64,000 bases of DNA, taken from positions 248,001-312,000 of the forward strand of contig NZ_JAJMZJ010000001.1 in the NCBI RefSeq assembly GCF_021012875.1. The letters run 5' to 3'. The translations under genes were made by a program, and so were the position numbers. Positions 1 through 8,454 of the stretch are shown here, piece by piece. Numbering within the stretch: position 1 is the first letter of the stretch; the number at the start of each line of letters is the position of its first letter. The DNA comes from Peptoniphilus sp. KCTC 25270 (lineage in GTDB: Bacteria > Bacillota > Clostridia > Tissierellales > Peptoniphilaceae). The notes beneath the pieces were generated by a model, which was given only the letters and a program-made list of their open reading frames with translations, was not told the origin of the DNA and made no database searches.

Positions 1-372
1 GTAGTGGAAGGAAAAATTTTAGAACCAATGCGAATTGAAAAGCCCATAGGAATGGGAGAAGATTCTATGGTTCGAGAGATTCGTGAAGATGGGCAAGAAG
101 CCATAACCAATCTTTGGCCTATAAAGCACTTGGAAAATGCCACGGTGTTGAAGGTAACGTTAGAAACCGGAAGAACGCATCAAATTCGTTGCCACTTAAA
201 ATCCATTGGACATCCTGTTTTAGGGGATGTTTTGTACGGAGGGAAAGAAAATTTAGCTCCTCGCACCTTATTACATGTGGAAAATCTTTCGATTCTTCAT
301 CCTAGAAAAGGTGTAAAAATGAAGTTTACAGCCCCTATTCCCAAAGATATGAAAGATAAAATGGAATTATAA
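1..372 (+). CDS. RluA-family pseudouridine synthase, C-terminal part
   Basis: This is the 3' end of a gene cut by the left edge of the window; the frame is open from base 1. The visible 123 residues carry the C-terminal RluA/RluD signature: a GRTHQIR motif followed by a GHP-LGD-YGG segment, which in this family shapes the RNA-binding and active-site cleft. Members isomerise specific uridines in 23S rRNA or tRNA to pseudouridine. The catalytic aspartate (HRLD motif) lies upstream of the window, so activity and the exact target (RluD, RluB or other) cannot be judged. The gene ends 7 bases before the 6S RNA promoter. Confidence 0.85.
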   Translation, partial: VVEGKILEPMRIEKPIGMGEDSMVREIREDGQEAITNLWPIKHLENATVLKVTLETGRTHQIRCHLKSIGHPVLGDVLYGGKENLAPRTLLHVENLSILHPRKGVKMKFTAPIPKDMKDKMEL

Positions 373-379
373 GGTTGAC

Positions 380-408
380 TTGATAAAGAGAGAAATTCGT
401 TTTATAAT
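380..408 (+). promoter_or_regulatory. Sigma-A-type promoter of 6S RNA
   Basis: TTGATA at 380-385 and TATAAT at 403-408 are separated by 17 bases. Initiation would fall near 415, at the base of the closing stem of the 6S RNA. Confidence 0.7.
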
Positions 409-415
409 AAAAGAG

Positions 416-597
416 AAGAAACTCTGCGGAGTACGATACCCTTATCTTAATTCAACCGACAAATCAGACACGGGAAATTGTGTTTAGCTAACTATAACAA
501 GCCTCCACGGAGTGGAAGTTAGACGTAGTTAACGAATTACCCACCTTACTTTAAGGCGGGTCTGAATTAATATAGGGCCGGCTTATGCGGAGTTACA
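416..597 (+). ncRNA. ssrS: 6S RNA
   Basis: A non-coding segment of about 180 bases folds into the long closed rod typical of 6S RNA. The ends pair (AACTCTGC near 420-427 with GCGGAGTT at 587-594), and an inner arm pairs TTAATTCA with TGAATTAA. The 3' half has the internal helix near 541-562 and the GCCGGCTTATGCGGAG-like end seen in 6S RNAs. 6S RNA mimics an open promoter and sequesters housekeeping RNA polymerase in slow growth. It has its own promoter and terminator. The call rests on fold and family resemblance; a covariance-model search would settle it. Confidence 0.75.
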
Positions 598-598
598 T

Positions 599-629
599 AA
601 AAAAACCATTCCAATTGGAATGGTTTTTT
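599..629. terminator. Bidirectional terminator between 6S RNA and usp
   Basis: A perfect palindrome flanked by A and T runs (A-run, CCATTCC, AATT, GGAATGG, T-run). It can end the 6S transcript on the plus strand and the usp gene on the minus strand. Confidence 0.85.
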
Positions 630-634
630 CTTTT

Positions 635-1078
635 TTATTCCTCTTCGTGAGAATTTTTAATAACCAAAACGGGGCATTTCGATAAGTTGATGACTCTAGC
701 AGAAACAGATCCCAATAGAGTTCTTGAAAAAGCGCCTAATCCACGATTTCCGATTAGAATCAAATCCATATCATTTTCTTCTGCGTATTCAACAATTGCC
801 TTTGCAGGGGCTCCAAATAGAGAATCATAATGTACACCTTCTACATTTGTTAAGGCCTCTTCCGCATTTCCAAGAATGAATTTGGAGCGATTTTCGCTGG
901 CTTCCTTTAAATCTTTCATAGGAATGGTTGTTGGATAAGGCTCTAAAAGATGTGTGTTAGGGGAAACTGTAATAACATAGAGTTGAGCGTTGCTTAATTT
1001 TGCAAATTCTTCCGCTGTTTTCAAAACTTCCAAAGAATGTTCAGAACCATCAATCGGTACGAGTATTTTTTTATACAT
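635..1078 (-). CDS. Universal stress protein UspA family
   Basis: A 147-residue single Usp domain, the usual length for the family. It starts with the beta-strand KKILVPIDGS and ends with the nucleotide-binding pattern G-x2-G-x9-G-S (GNRGLGAFSRTLLGS, about residues 113-127) followed by CPVLVI. Presence of this glycine pattern marks the ATP-binding subclass. Usp proteins are cytoplasmic and accumulate in starvation or stress, but their biochemical role is poorly defined. The start is supported by AAGGAGGG eight bases upstream. It converges on the 6S RNA and shares its terminator. Confidence 0.9.
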   Translation of the reverse strand: MYKKILVPIDGSEHSLEVLKTAEEFAKLSNAQLYVITVSPNTHLLEPYPTTIPMKDLKEASENRSKFILGNAEEALTNVEGVHYDSLFGAPAKAIVEYAEENDMDLILIGNRGLGAFSRTLLGSVSARVINLSKCPVLVIKNSHEEE

Positions 1079-1400
1079 AAAATCCCTCCTTATGTATTTT
1101 ATGCACCAACATCTTCTATCTGCTATGTACCCTAAAAAATAAAATTTAACAAGAAAAGTGAGTGGTTCTTTGAAAAAATAAAAATTCTATGAATTTTGAA
1201 AATAAGCGATGCATAATAGATAATAAAGAAAGAAATAATTATTTTAATAAATAAAAAGACAGGTTCTAAAAATTTGGTTTTTCTAGTTCTTTTCAAAAAA
1301 TTTTTTATAGAGAAAAGTAAAAATTAGAGCAAAGGATTGGATAAAAAGAGGAATGGGGAAAATGGGTTTCTCTTTTTTTGTGGAAATGTGCCTCCTTTTC
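1079..1400. other. AT-rich intergenic region
   Basis: Very AT-rich spacer between the divergent usp gene and the pyr promoter. I see no coding signal. A weak possible minus-strand promoter for usp (TTGTTA, 17 bases, TACATA) lies about 30-60 bases upstream of its start. A 62-codon minus-strand reading frame across 1283-1471 overlaps the pyr promoter and looks spurious. Confidence 0.5.
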
Positions 1401-1429
1401 TTGACGAATGATTTTTTTTTCTGTAGAAT
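1401..1429 (+). promoter_or_regulatory. Promoter of the pyr operon
   Basis: TTGACG at 1401-1406 and TAGAAT at 1424-1429 with a 17-base spacer. Transcription would start near 1436, giving a leader of about 135 bases before pyrB. The spacer contains a ten-T run. Confidence 0.75.
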
Positions 1430-1435
1430 AAGAAA

Positions 1436-1571
1436 AGATATAGAAAGTGCTTTTAATTTGGTGCGAGACACTAAGAAGGTGCATAGATAAATCCGTTTCT
1501 CTTACTTATGGTGAGAGTGTTCTTTGTGCCCTTTATCTCTCGCGATAAAGGTTTTTTTCATGGAGGCAAAA
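1436..1571 (+). promoter_or_regulatory. pyrB leader with transcription attenuator
   Basis: The untranslated leader ends in an intrinsic terminator (1530-1558) directly before the pyrB ribosome-binding site, the layout of an attenuator. Upstream, AGATAAA at 1485-1491 is complementary to TTTATCT at 1532-1538, the 5' arm of the terminator, so an antiterminator is possible. A separate 7-bp hairpin lies at 1499-1517 (CTCTTAC/GTGAGAG). In Bacillus, PyrR controls such leaders through a conserved binding hairpin; I could not find a convincing PyrR-box consensus, and pyrR is not in the window. The controlling ligand is therefore unassigned. Confidence 0.65.
1530..1558 (+). terminator. Attenuator terminator before pyrB
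   Basis: CCTTTATC at 1530-1537 pairs with GATAAAGG at 1544-1551 and is followed by seven T residues (1552-1558). It lies between the promoter and the gene, so it must be conditionally read through. Confidence 0.85.
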
Positions 1572-2501
1572 ATGAGACCTACACATTACATGGATACGAA
1601 AGATTTATCAAAAAATGAATACGATGTTTTATTTGGACTAGCTGATGACATTTTTTCTCATCCGGATCGTTATATCGATCGTTTAAGGGGGAAAGTGTTG
1701 GCTAGTCTTTTTTTTGAGCCGTCAACAAGAACGCGAATGTCTTTTGAAACCGCGATGCTAAGATTGGGTGGTTCTGTAATTCATATGGATAGCCCGGATA
1801 ATAGTTCTATGAAAAAAGGAGAATCTTTAGAGGATACCCTTCGAATAGTAGAAAGCTATGCCGACGTTTGTGTTATGCGACATCCGGTGTCTTTTACTCA
1901 ACATAAATTGGTGCCATACCTTAAGGAAATGCACTTAATCAATGCAGGGGACGGTAACCATTCTCACCCAACCCAAACCTTAACAGATCTTATGACCATT
2001 CGTCATACAAAGGGACGCTTGGATCATTTGAAGATTGGACTTTGTGGAGATTTGAAAAATGGACGTACGGTACATTCTCTTTTCCGTCATCTAAAGGAAA
2101 TAGAAGGGAACCATTTTACCTTTATTTCTCCTCCTGGTTTGGAAATGCCTGAGGAATATTTTGATGGAGTAGATAAAAATTCTTATGTAGAAATTCAATC
2201 GTTAGAAGAGGGAATCGAAGATTTAGATATTCTCTATATGACTCGCGTGCAAACGGAGCGATTTGCTTCAGAGGAAGAAGGGTTAGGTTTTCGCGGCAGT
2301 TATGCTTTAACGAAGAAAATTTTAGGAAAAGGGAAAGAGGATTTATCCATTATGCATCCTCTTCCAAGAGTGGATGAAATTGAGACGGAGATTGATGAAG
2401 ATCCTAGAGCCCATTATTTCTTACAGGCAAAATTGGGAATGATTGTCCGCATGGCTTTGATATTGTTTTTGATGGAGGATGAAAATGGCAAAGATTCTTG
2501 A
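1572..2501 (+). CDS. pyrB: Aspartate carbamoyltransferase catalytic chain
   Basis: Condenses carbamoyl phosphate with L-aspartate to N-carbamoyl-aspartate, the committed step of pyrimidine synthesis. The 310-residue protein has the carbamoyl-phosphate loop FEPSTRTR (residues 49-55), an HP pair in MRHP, the HPTQ motif in a GDGNHSHPTQ segment, and HPLPR near the C-terminus. I chose the ATG at 1572 because GGAGG lies five bases upstream; in-frame ATGs at 1524 and 1560 lack a good site, and 1524 falls before the attenuator stem. No regulatory pyrI gene is adjacent, so it probably acts as an unregulated trimer. First gene of the pyr operon; it overlaps pyrK by 17 bases. Confidence 0.96.
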   Translation: MRPTHYMDTKDLSKNEYDVLFGLADDIFSHPDRYIDRLRGKVLASLFFEPSTRTRMSFETAMLRLGGSVIHMDSPDNSSMKKGESLEDTLRIVESYADVCVMRHPVSFTQHKLVPYLKEMHLINAGDGNHSHPTQTLTDLMTIRHTKGRLDHLKIGLCGDLKNGRTVHSLFRHLKEIEGNHFTFISPPGLEMPEEYFDGVDKNSYVEIQSLEEGIEDLDILYMTRVQTERFASEEEGLGFRGSYALTKKILGKGKEDLSIMHPLPRVDEIETEIDEDPRAHYFLQAKLGMIVRMALILFLMEDENGKDS

Positions 2502-3183
2502 GAATAAGAAATTTGAAAATGGATATTTTCTGCTGAAAGTTGACCAAGGAGGGGAGGCGACTCCAGGGCAATTTTATATGCTTCATCCAAAGGATGGGGG
2601 CCTTCTTCTTCCAAGACCTTTGTCTATTTTTGATCAAGACAAAGAAACCACCACTTTTTTAATTGCCGTAGTAGGAAAAGGCACAAAGACATTGGAGGAC
2701 CTCCATGTGGGAGATCCCATTGAAATGGAAGGCCCCTATGGAAATGGATTCGAAAAGCCCAATGGGAAAAAAACTTTGTGTATTGGTGGGGGAACGGGGA
2801 TTGCTCCCTTTTACCATATGAGTAAATTTTGGAAGGATGAAGATTTTTCCATAAGAATTGGATTAAGAGAACGTTCTGAAGAATTGGAAGAAATTTTTGA
2901 ACGCGCATCTGATTCCATAGAATTTGTCTACGGAGGATTTGTTACGGAAAAAATGTCTGTAGAAAACATAGATCAAATGTATACTTGTGGTCCAATACCT
3001 ATGATGAAAAGTGTTTTTGAAAAAAGAGAAAATCTTCCAGTATATATTAGCTTAGAAGAGAGAATGGGATGTGGGTTTGGTGCTTGCTTGGCTTGTTCTT
3101 GCGAAACCAAATCGGGTCGTAAGAAAACCTGTGTAGATGGTCCTGTTTATTCTGGAGAGGAGATGTTATGGGAATCGAAGTAA
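2485..3183 (+). CDS. pyrK: Dihydroorotate dehydrogenase B, electron transfer subunit
   Basis: Carries FAD and a [2Fe-2S] cluster and passes electrons from the PyrD catalytic subunit to NAD+. The 232-residue protein has an N-terminal FAD-binding barrel with RPLS (residues 43-46 region), a nucleotide-binding GGGTGIAPF segment, CGPIPM, and a C-terminal cluster motif with cysteines at about 196, 201, 204 and 216 (C-x4-C-x2-C-x11-C). The ATG at 2485 is preferred over 2479 because GGAGG sits six bases upstream. It overlaps pyrB by 17 bases and pyrD by 16, indicating translational coupling and an NAD+-linked type 1B enzyme. Confidence 0.95.
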   Translation: MAKILENKKFENGYFLLKVDQGGEATPGQFYMLHPKDGGLLLPRPLSIFDQDKETTTFLIAVVGKGTKTLEDLHVGDPIEMEGPYGNGFEKPNGKKTLCIGGGTGIAPFYHMSKFWKDEDFSIRIGLRERSEELEEIFERASDSIEFVYGGFVTEKMSVENIDQMYTCGPIPMMKSVFEKRENLPVYISLEERMGCGFGACLACSCETKSGRKKTCVDGPVYSGEEMLWESK

Positions 3184-4067
3184 AAATTTGTGAGAAGACT
3201 TTGAAGAATCCAATTATCATGGCTTCTGGAACCTATGGTTTTGGAGAGGAATACAAAAGGTTTTACGATCCATCGATTTTAGGAGGAATTTCCTCAAAGG
3301 GACTAACGCTAAATGCAAAACCAGGAAATAAAGGAATAAGAATTTGGGAGACGCCTTCTGGGATTATGAATTCCATTGGGTTAGAAAATCCAGGTGTTAA
3401 ACAATTTGTAGAAGAAATCGCCCCAAAGATGAACCAATTAGGAACAAAAGTATTTGTAAATCTAGGAGGAAATTCCCTAGAAGAGTATTTAGAAGCCACC
3501 GAAATGTTAAATGATATCGAAATGGATTTTTTGGAACTAAATATTTCCTGTCCCAACGTAAAAGAAGGGGGAATGGCCTTTGGATTGCGTTGTGAAGATG
3601 CAGGATTTATAACGGGAGAGGTAAAGAAGAGAACCAAACATCCTTTGATCGTCAAACTTTCTCCCAATGGAGATGCCATTTCAGAATTGGCGAAACATTG
3701 CGAGGCAGAGGGGGCCGATGGAATTAGTCTGGTAAATACCTTCCAAGCATTGGCTGTTGATGTAAGAAAAAAAGAATTCGTCTTTGATAATATTACCGCG
3801 GGTTTATCTGGCCCGGCGATTTTTCCCATTGCCCTAAGAATGGTTCGAGAAGCGGCTGGTGCTGTAAAAATTCCTGTTATTGGAATGGGTGGAATTCAAA
3901 GTGTGGAAGATGTTCTTGCCATGTTAATGGTAGGGGCGTCTGCGGTACAAATTGGCACGATGAATTTTTCTAGACCAAGAATAGGGGAAGAACTGATTCA
4001 AGGATTGGAAGAATATGTAAAAAAAGAAAAACTAAAAAGTATAGAAGAAATCGTAGGAATTTTATAA
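3168..4067 (+). CDS. pyrD: Dihydroorotate dehydrogenase B, catalytic subunit
   Basis: Oxidises dihydroorotate to orotate using FMN. The 299-residue protein has the family N-terminus (asymmetric MASGTYGFG segment), the NISCPNVKEGG motif holding the active-site cysteine of class 1B enzymes, and C-terminal FMN-phosphate glycines (IGMGGI and MVGASAVQIGT). Pairing with pyrK confirms the NAD+-linked heterotetramer rather than the fumarate-dependent class 1A form. The start has GGAGAGGAG five bases upstream and lies inside the end of pyrK. Confidence 0.95.
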   Translation: MGIEVKICEKTLKNPIIMASGTYGFGEEYKRFYDPSILGGISSKGLTLNAKPGNKGIRIWETPSGIMNSIGLENPGVKQFVEEIAPKMNQLGTKVFVNLGGNSLEEYLEATEMLNDIEMDFLELNISCPNVKEGGMAFGLRCEDAGFITGEVKKRTKHPLIVKLSPNGDAISELAKHCEAEGADGISLVNTFQALAVDVRKKEFVFDNITAGLSGPAIFPIALRMVREAAGAVKIPVIGMGGIQSVEDVLAMLMVGASAVQIGTMNFSRPRIGEELIQGLEEYVKKEKLKSIEEIVGIL

Positions 4068-4080
4068 TAGAGGAGGAAAC

Positions 4081-5130
4081 ATGAAAGTATTCATTCAGTT
4101 GGAAAATGGTTCCGTATTTGAAGGGAAAAGTTTTGGTGCACCCATCCAGACAACGGCTGGACTATTTACGGCAAATGGCGCGATGATTGGTTATGAAGAA
4201 GTAATGACCGATCCAGGAAATTACGGGAAGTTTTTGGTAATGACCTATCCTTTAATTGGTGGATATGGAACCAATTTTGAAGATATGGAAGCAGATCGTC
4301 CAACCATCCAAGCACTTATTTGTAGAGATGCCATGAGTCATGCAACCAACTTTCGTAAGGAAATGGATTTGGAAGAATTCCTTCTTTATTATGAAATTAT
4401 GGGGATCAAAGGAGTAGATACTCGTTCTCTATCTAAAGAATTGCAAACACAGGGAGATATGCGAGGAGTAATTGGATCTCGTCTGCTGACTCCCTCTCAA
4501 ATGGAGGAGCTTTTCCAAGATATCGAAATTCCCAATTTGGAAGAAATTTCTACGAAAGAAACCGTTGAATTGGAAGGAGAAAAGGGAAATATTGGGATTC
4601 TAGATTTGGGAATGAAAAAATCTCTTTTGCAATATGTGGCTGATAAGGGATATAAAGCAACGATCTATTCTGCGGGAATTTCTAGTAAGGAGATTTTAGA
4701 GGGAGAGCACAATGTGGTTTTGGTTTCTTCTGGTCCAGGGAAAGCAACGGATTATCCAGAAATAATTGAAACCATAAGATCTTTGAAGGAAACGACCCCT
4801 GTCATTGGAGTTGGAATGGGAGCTCAGATGATAGGCCTTGCCTTAGGAGGAACTTTGTTGCCATTGGAAACACCCCATTGCACAGCCTCTCATCCCGTTT
4901 GGTCTGTGGATAAAGAACGTGTATATATGACGAGTCAGAATCACAATTATACAATAAAAGAAGAAGAATTATTGGGGAAAATCACCTATGTAAGTGATGT
5001 AGACAAAAGTGTAGAAGGGTTTGAAAATCTTAAGGCAAACCGATATGGTTTCTTATTTGATCCATTGGGAAAACCTGGCGCAGACGATTTATCGGACGCA
5101 TTTACAACTCTATTGGAAAAATTAGCATAG
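4081..5130 (+). CDS. carA: Carbamoyl-phosphate synthase small subunit, glutaminase triad lost
   Basis: By family this subunit hydrolyses glutamine and feeds ammonia to CarB. The 349-residue protein keeps the N-terminal small-subunit domain (TGYEEVMTDP-like segment, GVDTR) and the amidotransferase fold (SSGPG). The catalytic residues are gone. The nucleophile motif GICLGHQ reads GVGMGAQ (Cys to Gly245, His to Ala248), and GHPEASPG reads FDPLGKPG (His to Asp327, Glu to Leu329). In E. coli the triad is Cys269, His353 and Glu355. The frame is intact and the gene sits in a normal pyr operon with AGGAGG before its ATG, so it is probably a structural subunit rather than a pseudogene. I infer ammonia-dependent synthesis. 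Confidence 0.93.
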   Translation: MKVFIQLENGSVFEGKSFGAPIQTTAGLFTANGAMIGYEEVMTDPGNYGKFLVMTYPLIGGYGTNFEDMEADRPTIQALICRDAMSHATNFRKEMDLEEFLLYYEIMGIKGVDTRSLSKELQTQGDMRGVIGSRLLTPSQMEELFQDIEIPNLEEISTKETVELEGEKGNIGILDLGMKKSLLQYVADKGYKATIYSAGISSKEILEGEHNVVLVSSGPGKATDYPEIIETIRSLKETTPVIGVGMGAQMIGLALGGTLLPLETPHCTASHPVWSVDKERVYMTSQNHNYTIKEEELLGKITYVSDVDKSVEGFENLKANRYGFLFDPLGKPGADDLSDAFTTLLEKLA

Positions 5131-5139
5131 GAGGCTATT

Positions 5140-8100
5140 GTGGCAAAGAGATCAGATATTAAAAAAACATTGGTAATTGGGAGTGGCCCCATTGTAATAG
5201 GACAAGCGGCAGAATTCGACTATGCGGGAACGCAAGCTTGTGAATCTTTAAGAGAAGAGGGTGTAGAGGTTGTTCTTGTAAACTCCAATCCAGCTACAAT
5301 TATGACCGATAAAGAAGTAGCAGACAAAGTTTACATTGAACCTTTAACGGTAGAAACCATTGAAAAAATCATAGAAATTGAAAAGCCAGACAGTTTGATT
5401 GCTGGCGTGGGTGGGCAAACAGGCTTAAATCTATCCATTGAGTTGTCCGATCGTGGAATTTTAGAGAAACACAATGTAAAAATTATTGGAACAAGTATTG
5501 AATCCATCAAAAAAGGAGAAGATAGAGAACTTTTTCGAAATTTAATGGAGGAAATTGAAGAGCCAATTATTGAGTCTAAAACCGTTGAGGGCGTAGAAGA
5601 AGCAAAAGAATATGCAAAAGAATTGGGATATCCAGTGGTTGTTCGTCCTGCCTTTACCTTGGGAGGAACTGGAGGAGGAATTGCCAATAACGAAGAAGAG
5701 CTTATTGCCATCGCTTCTTCAGGGCTTCATTTGTCTCGCGCTCATCAAGTGTTAATTGAAAAATGCATTACAGGTTGGAAAGAAATTGAATATGAAGTCA
5801 TTCGTGATAGCAAAGGAACTTGCATTACCGTTTGTAATATGGAAAATGTGGATCCAGTAGGGGTTCATACGGGAGATAGCATTGTTGTAGCGCCAACTCA
5901 AACATTAAGCAATGTGGAACATGGAATGTTAAGAGAAGCTAGCTTCAAAATCCTAGAAGCCGTAGGAATTGAAGGGGGCTGTAACGTTCAGTTTGCTCTA
6001 GAGCCCAATAGTTTAGAATACGCAGTAATCGAAATCAATCCACGATTGAGCCGATCTTCTGCTTTGGCTTCAAAAGCAACAGGCTATCCTATCGCTCGCG
6101 TGGCAGCAAAAATTGCCTTAGGAATGGGTTTAGAAGAGATTCCAAATCGAATTACAGGAACGGACACATCTGCCTTTGAACCAGCCATTGATTATGTAGT
6201 GGTAAAATTGCCAAAATGGCCATTTGATAAATTCTTTAATGCAGATCGAAATCTAGGAACAAAGATGATGGCAACTGGGGAAGTTATGGCCATTGGACCA
6301 ACGATGGAAAGCGCCCTATTAAAAGGATTGCGTTCTTTGGAAATTGGAGCTTTTAGCTTGCTTAATGAAAAATACGCGAAACTAGATATTGAAACATTAA
6401 AAGAACAAGTTCGTCGTCCCAACGATGAAAGATTGTTCTACCTTGCCGCTTTAATGAATGCAGGATATGATTTGCGTAGATTAAGCAAAGAGACGGGAAT
6501 GGACGAGTATTTCTTGTACGTCATTCATGGAATTATTGAAACAGAAAAAATGCTTCGTTCCATGAAAAAAGAAGATTTAACAGAAGATATTTTACGAGAT
6601 TTGAAAATTCGTGGCTTTAGCGATGAAAGCATTGCAAAATCTTTAGGCACAACCAGTAAATTTATTCGTGAAATGCGAAAATTGTTTGGAATTACGGCAA
6701 AATATAGAAAAGTAGATACTTGTGCTGGATTAAAAGAAGCAAAGGTAAATTATTTATATTCCACCTACGAGGGGAAAGATGAGTCTCTCGTGGATGAAGA
6801 CAAAAAGAAAGTGATTGTAATTGGATCGGGACCGATTCGTATTGGACAAGGGGTAGAATTTGACTACGCTTCCGTTCACTGTGTAAAAGCACTTAGAAGT
6901 AAAGGCATTCAAACCATTATTATCAACAACAATCCAGAAACAGTATCTACTGATTTTGATATTTCTGATAAATTGTATTTTGAGCCATTAACAGAAGAAG
7001 ATACATTAAATATTATTGAAAAAGAAAATCCAGACGGAGTGATTCTACAATTTGGTGGACAAACAGCGATTAAATTGGCAAAATCCTTCTTAGAAAATGG
7101 AGTTCCTATTTTAGGAACCAGCCCAGATGCAATTGATCGAGCGGAAGATAGAGAACGATTTGATCAGATGCTAGAAGATTTAGAAATTCGTCGCCCAGTA
7201 GGTGCGGGGGTCCATTCTTTAGAAGAAGGAATCGAAGTGGCCAACCGATTGGGCTATCCAGTATTGGTTCGCCCTTCCTACGTACTTGGCGGGCAAGGGA
7301 TGGAAATTTGTACTACAGATAACGACTTGACCTATTATTTAGAAGAAGCCTTTGAGAAAGATCCCCAAAATCCAATTTTAATTGACCAATACATTCAAGG
7401 GATGGAAGTAGAGGTGGATGCAATTTCTGATGGAGAAGATGTATATCTTCCAGGAATTATGGAGCATTTAGAACGAGCAGGCGTTCATAGTGGAGACTCT
7501 ATTAGTATTTATCCTTCCGTAAATATTTCAGAAAAAATGGAAGAAGAAATCTTAGAAGCAACAAAAAAAGTGGCTTTGGAATTGGGCGTTATTGGAATGA
7601 TTAACATTCAATACATTATCAAAGAGGAAACCCTTTATATGATTGAGGTAAATCCAAGAAGTTCTAGAACGGTGCCATACCTTTCAAAAGTAACCAATAG
7701 CAACATTACAGAACTTGCTACAAGAGTTATGATGGGAGAAAGTTTAGAGAGTATGGGGTTGGGAACATATATTGGGGAAAAATCTCAATTAACTTGTGTA
7801 AAAATTCCAGTTTTCTCAACAGAAAAATTACATCGAGTAGAAGCTAGCCTTGGGCCAGAAATGCGGTCTACAGGAGAAGTTTTAGGTGTAGGAAAAACGC
7901 CAGCTGAAGCTATGGCAAAAGGGTTTATTGCGGCAGGAATGGATTTGTCAGAACGCAAAAGAAAAGTTTTGGCAACCGTTCGAAATCGAGACAAAGAAGA
8001 ATTTGCTCCCTTGGCAAAAATTCTTCATAGCTTAGGATATGAATTCTTTGCTACCAAAGGAACAGGAGAATTTTTGGAGTCATTAGGCATTCCTTCTACT

Positions 8101-8352
8101 CTTGTTCGCCGCTTGCATGAAGAATCTCCAACGATTATTGACATAATTAAACAAGGTGGCATTGACTTGGTATTCAATACACCAACAAAAGGAAACGATT
8201 CACAAAGGGATGGATTTGCCATTCGTCGAGCGGCGATTGAATCCGATGTGGAATTGATGACCAACTTAGATAAAGCCAAAGTATATGTAAAAACCTTAGA
8301 AGACAATCCATTGAAAGAACAAATGGAAGTATACGAAATCCACGAATATTAA
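5140..8352 (+). CDS. carB: Carbamoyl-phosphate synthase large subunit
   Basis: Makes carbamoyl phosphate from bicarbonate, ammonia and two ATP. The 1070-residue length matches the usual 1,060-1,075. Two homologous halves are visible, each starting with a glycine-rich segment ([11 protein letters not shown] near residue 11 and [11 protein letters not shown] near 560) and each with an ATP-grasp fold ([12 protein letters not shown] and [11 protein letters not shown]). The last 130 residues form the MGS-like allosteric domain. It starts with GTG at 5140, five bases after AGGAGG, nine bases beyond carA. Nothing looks damaged, so synthase activity should be retained although its partner CarA lacks the glutaminase triad. 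Last gene of the operon; pyrC, pyrE, pyrF and pyrR are not in the window. Confidence 0.96.
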   Translation: MAKRSDIKKTLVIGSGPIVIGQAAEFDYAGTQACESLREEGVEVVLVNSNPATIMTDKEVADKVYIEPLTVETIEKIIEIEKPDSLIAGVGGQTGLNLSIELSDRGILEKHNVKIIGTSIESIKKGEDRELFRNLMEEIEEPIIESKTVEGVEEAKEYAKELGYPVVVRPAFTLGGTGGGIANNEEELIAIASSGLHLSRAHQVLIEKCITGWKEIEYEVIRDSKGTCITVCNMENVDPVGVHTGDSIVVAPTQTLSNVEHGMLREASFKILEAVGIEGGCNVQFALEPNSLEYAVIEINPRLSRSSALASKATGYPIARVAAKIALGMGLEEIPNRITGTDTSAFEPAIDYVVVKLPKWPFDKFFNADRNLGTKMMATGEVMAIGPTMESALLKGLRSLEIGAFSLLNEKYAKLDIETLKEQVRRPNDERLFYLAALMNAGYDLRRLSKETGMDEYFLYVIHGIIETEKMLRSMKKEDLTEDILRDLKIRGFSDESIAKSLGTTSKFIREMRKLFGITAKYRKVDTCAGLKEAKVNYLYSTYEGKDESLVDEDKKKVIVIGSGPIRIGQGVEFDYASVHCVKALRSKGIQTIIINNNPETVSTDFDISDKLYFEPLTEEDTLNIIEKENPDGVILQFGGQTAIKLAKSFLENGVPILGTSPDAIDRAEDRERFDQMLEDLEIRRPVGAGVHSLEEGIEVANRLGYPVLVRPSYVLGGQGMEICTTDNDLTYYLEEAFEKDPQNPILIDQYIQGMEVEVDAISDGEDVYLPGIMEHLERAGVHSGDSISIYPSVNISEKMEEEILEATKKVALELGVIGMINIQYIIKEETLYMIEVNPRSSRTVPYLSKVTNSNITELATRVMMGESLESMGLGTYIGEKSQLTCVKIPVFSTEKLHRVEASLGPEMRSTGEVLGVGKTPAEAMAKGFIAAGMDLSERKRKVLATVRNRDKEEFAPLAKILHSLGYEFFATKGTGEFLESLGIPSTLVRRLHEESPTIIDIIKQGGIDLVFNTPTKGNDSQRDGFAIRRAAIESDVELMTNLDKAKVYVKTLEDNPLKEQMEVYEIHEY

Positions 8353-8374
8353 TATATTAAAATTAAAAAATTAG

Positions 8375-8404
8375 AAGAGTTAGCGTAATTGCTAACTCTT
8401 TTTT
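8375..8404 (+). terminator. Terminator of the pyr operon
   Basis: AAGAGTTAGC and GCTAACTCTT form a perfect 10-bp stem with a six-base loop, followed by a T run. Confidence 0.9.
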
Positions 8405-8454
8405 GGGTATATATAAAATATTGAAAATAGAAATGGAAAAAGAAAGGAAACGAT

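Noticed and set aside
1283-1471. Minus-strand 62-codon frame
   Set aside because: It overlaps the pyr promoter in AT-rich sequence, and I found no ribosome-binding site or family resemblance.
1524-1571. Longer pyrB start at 1524
   Set aside because: It falls before the attenuator terminator and has no ribosome-binding site; the ATG at 1572 has GGAGG.
4081-5130. Calling carA a pseudogene because of its lost triad
   Set aside because: The frame is intact over the full length, the fold motifs are kept and the operon context is normal, so a functional non-glutaminase subunit is more likely.
5331-5711. Minus-strand 126-codon frame within carB
   Set aside because: Antisense to a well-conserved gene, with no ribosome site and low-complexity composition; a shadow frame.
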